A DNA stretch of 33,017 bases from an uncultured Gammaproteobacteria bacterium. Lineage in GTDB: Bacteria; Pseudomonadota; Gammaproteobacteria; Berkiellales; Berkiellaceae. Under the pieces are notes generated by a model that did not search any database, had not been told where the DNA came from, and saw nothing but the letters and a program-made list of their open reading frames with translations. Below are positions 32,530 to 33,017 of this stretch, one piece after another. Position 1 is the stretch's first letter. Each line of letters starts with the position of its first letter. The stretch lies in contig CADEEZ010000023.1 in assembly GCA_902826485.1 (NCBI GenBank), forward strand, positions 1 through 33,017. Reading direction: 5' to 3'. Made by a program: the position numbers and the translations under genes.

Positions 32530-32557
32530 TTGTCAGATACTTTAAAGCACGTATAAT
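32530..32557 (+). promoter_or_regulatory. Sigma-70-type promoter of the MFS transporter gene
   Basis: TTGTCA (32530-32535) and a perfect TATAAT (32552-32557) are separated by 16 bases, predicting a start site about 30 bases before the ATG at 32594. Confidence 0.55.
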
Positions 32558-32593
32558 ATTTTAACTTTCTACTCAAAAAAAATTGGTATCCTT

Positions 32594-33017
32594 ATGTTTA
32601 AAATTGGTACACAACTGTCGTTAGTCACGTTGATCATAATTTCCTTGCTGGGTTGTTGCATGGAAATCGACATCTCGATTCCCAGTTTCCCTAGCATCAT
32701 GGATGTCTTTTCCGCCTCAGAAGCACAGGTGCAACATACCCTTAGCCTTAATTTTTTGGCTTTTTGTGTATCAGGTTTATTTTATGGCCCTTTATCCGAA
32801 GCCTGGGGTAGACGAGGGTTAATGCTTTTTGGTGCCTCTTGCTTTTTGATTGGGGCTATAGGGTGTGTATTTTCATTTTCAATTTATCAATTGATGTTTT
32901 GGCGTTTTGTTCAAGGGCTGGGTGCGAGTAGTACATTGGTTCTGGGATTTGTCATGATTTCAGATAAATATAGCGGTGAAGAAGCAGCGAACTATTTTGG
33001 CAAAATTAATGCGTACG
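32594..33017 (+). CDS. MFS multidrug transporter (Bcr/CflA-like), N-terminal part
   Basis: The frame is open from ATG 32594 to the window edge (141 codons), so only the first four or so membrane helices are seen. The sequence CCMEIDISIPSFPSI in the first helix-loop corresponds to the D-x-Y-LP-type motif of Bcr/CflA drug exporters. GLFYGPLSEAWGRRGLMLFG is the conserved MFS motif A (G-x-L-a-D-r-x-G-r-R) between helices 2 and 3. FWRFVQGLGASS matches motif B in helix 4 with its conserved Arg. It would be a proton-driven exporter of small hydrophobic compounds. It is preceded by a good promoter and is separate from the ankyrin genes. Confidence 0.88.
   Translation, partial: MFKIGTQLSLVTLIIISLLGCCMEIDISIPSFPSIMDVFSASEAQVQHTLSLNFLAFCVSGLFYGPLSEAWGRRGLMLFGASCFLIGAIGCVFSFSIYQLMFWRFVQGLGASSTLVLGFVMISDKYSGEEAANYFGKINAY

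Noticed and set aside
1..33017. tRNA, rRNA, CRISPR arrays, transposases and integrase attachment sites
   Set aside because: None seen on reading both strands; the only repeats are the REP-type palindromes and in-gene protein repeats.

Overview
The window looks like a chromosomal segment of an AT-rich, intracellular gammaproteobacterium, most probably of the order Legionellales (Legionella/Coxiella/Berkiella-like). The grounds are gammaproteobacterial housekeeping genes (rpoS, ispG, deoC, rmuC, sixA, kdsB-like), GC-rich REP-type palindromes in an AT-rich background, and a dense set of eukaryote-like repeat proteins (ankyrin, Sel1, long helical proteins) typical of host-interacting bacteria. 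The order is inferred from protein character; no 16S rRNA or other decisive marker is present. No tRNA, rRNA, insertion sequence or CRISPR was seen, and no gene-free stretch exceeds about 210 bases.

Layout. 1-2055 (minus): a YiiX-like permuted papain-fold protein cut by the window edge, and rmuC. 2147-5571: deoC, a small hypothetical, rpoS (minus), a membrane/coiled-coil protein and a small coiled-coil gene. 5702-9132: a tight plus-strand run of ispG, a Sel1-repeat protein with about 15 repeats, and a small membrane protein. 9129-10579 (minus): an overlapping pair, a histidine-phosphatase-fold protein with one catalytic His replaced, and a KdsB-like cytidylyltransferase. 10704-14585: two large unrecognised proteins of effector-like character. 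14731-19728: sixA, an O-methyltransferase, an OmpA/Pal-type lipoprotein, a fused RimB-RimK protein, an alanine-rich lipoprotein, a PEBP/YbhB protein and a cysteine-patterned lipoprotein.

19840-32512 is an accessory block rich in probable host-directed proteins. Two minus-strand paralogues (1230 and 745 aa) carry an N-terminal YopT/C58-like Cys-His-Asp domain followed by ankyrin repeats. Two plus-strand paralogues (607 and 569 aa) have N-terminal ankyrin repeats followed by a domain with conserved His then Cys, an architecture resembling the Legionella effector AnkH. Between the pairs lie two exported proteins (one DUF4015-type glycosidase-like), an MscS channel and a DksA/TraR-type zinc-finger protein. 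The window ends in an MFS drug transporter.

The most interesting signals are: the two ankyrin-plus-protease-fold families; a double-ankyrin array present in only one of two paralogues that otherwise share both ends; a 923-aa protein with clustered S/T-P-x-K sites and a terminal KKLFF; a lipoprotein whose ten cysteines are exactly mirror-symmetric; and a poly-A tract giving three possible C-termini to a 337-aa protein.
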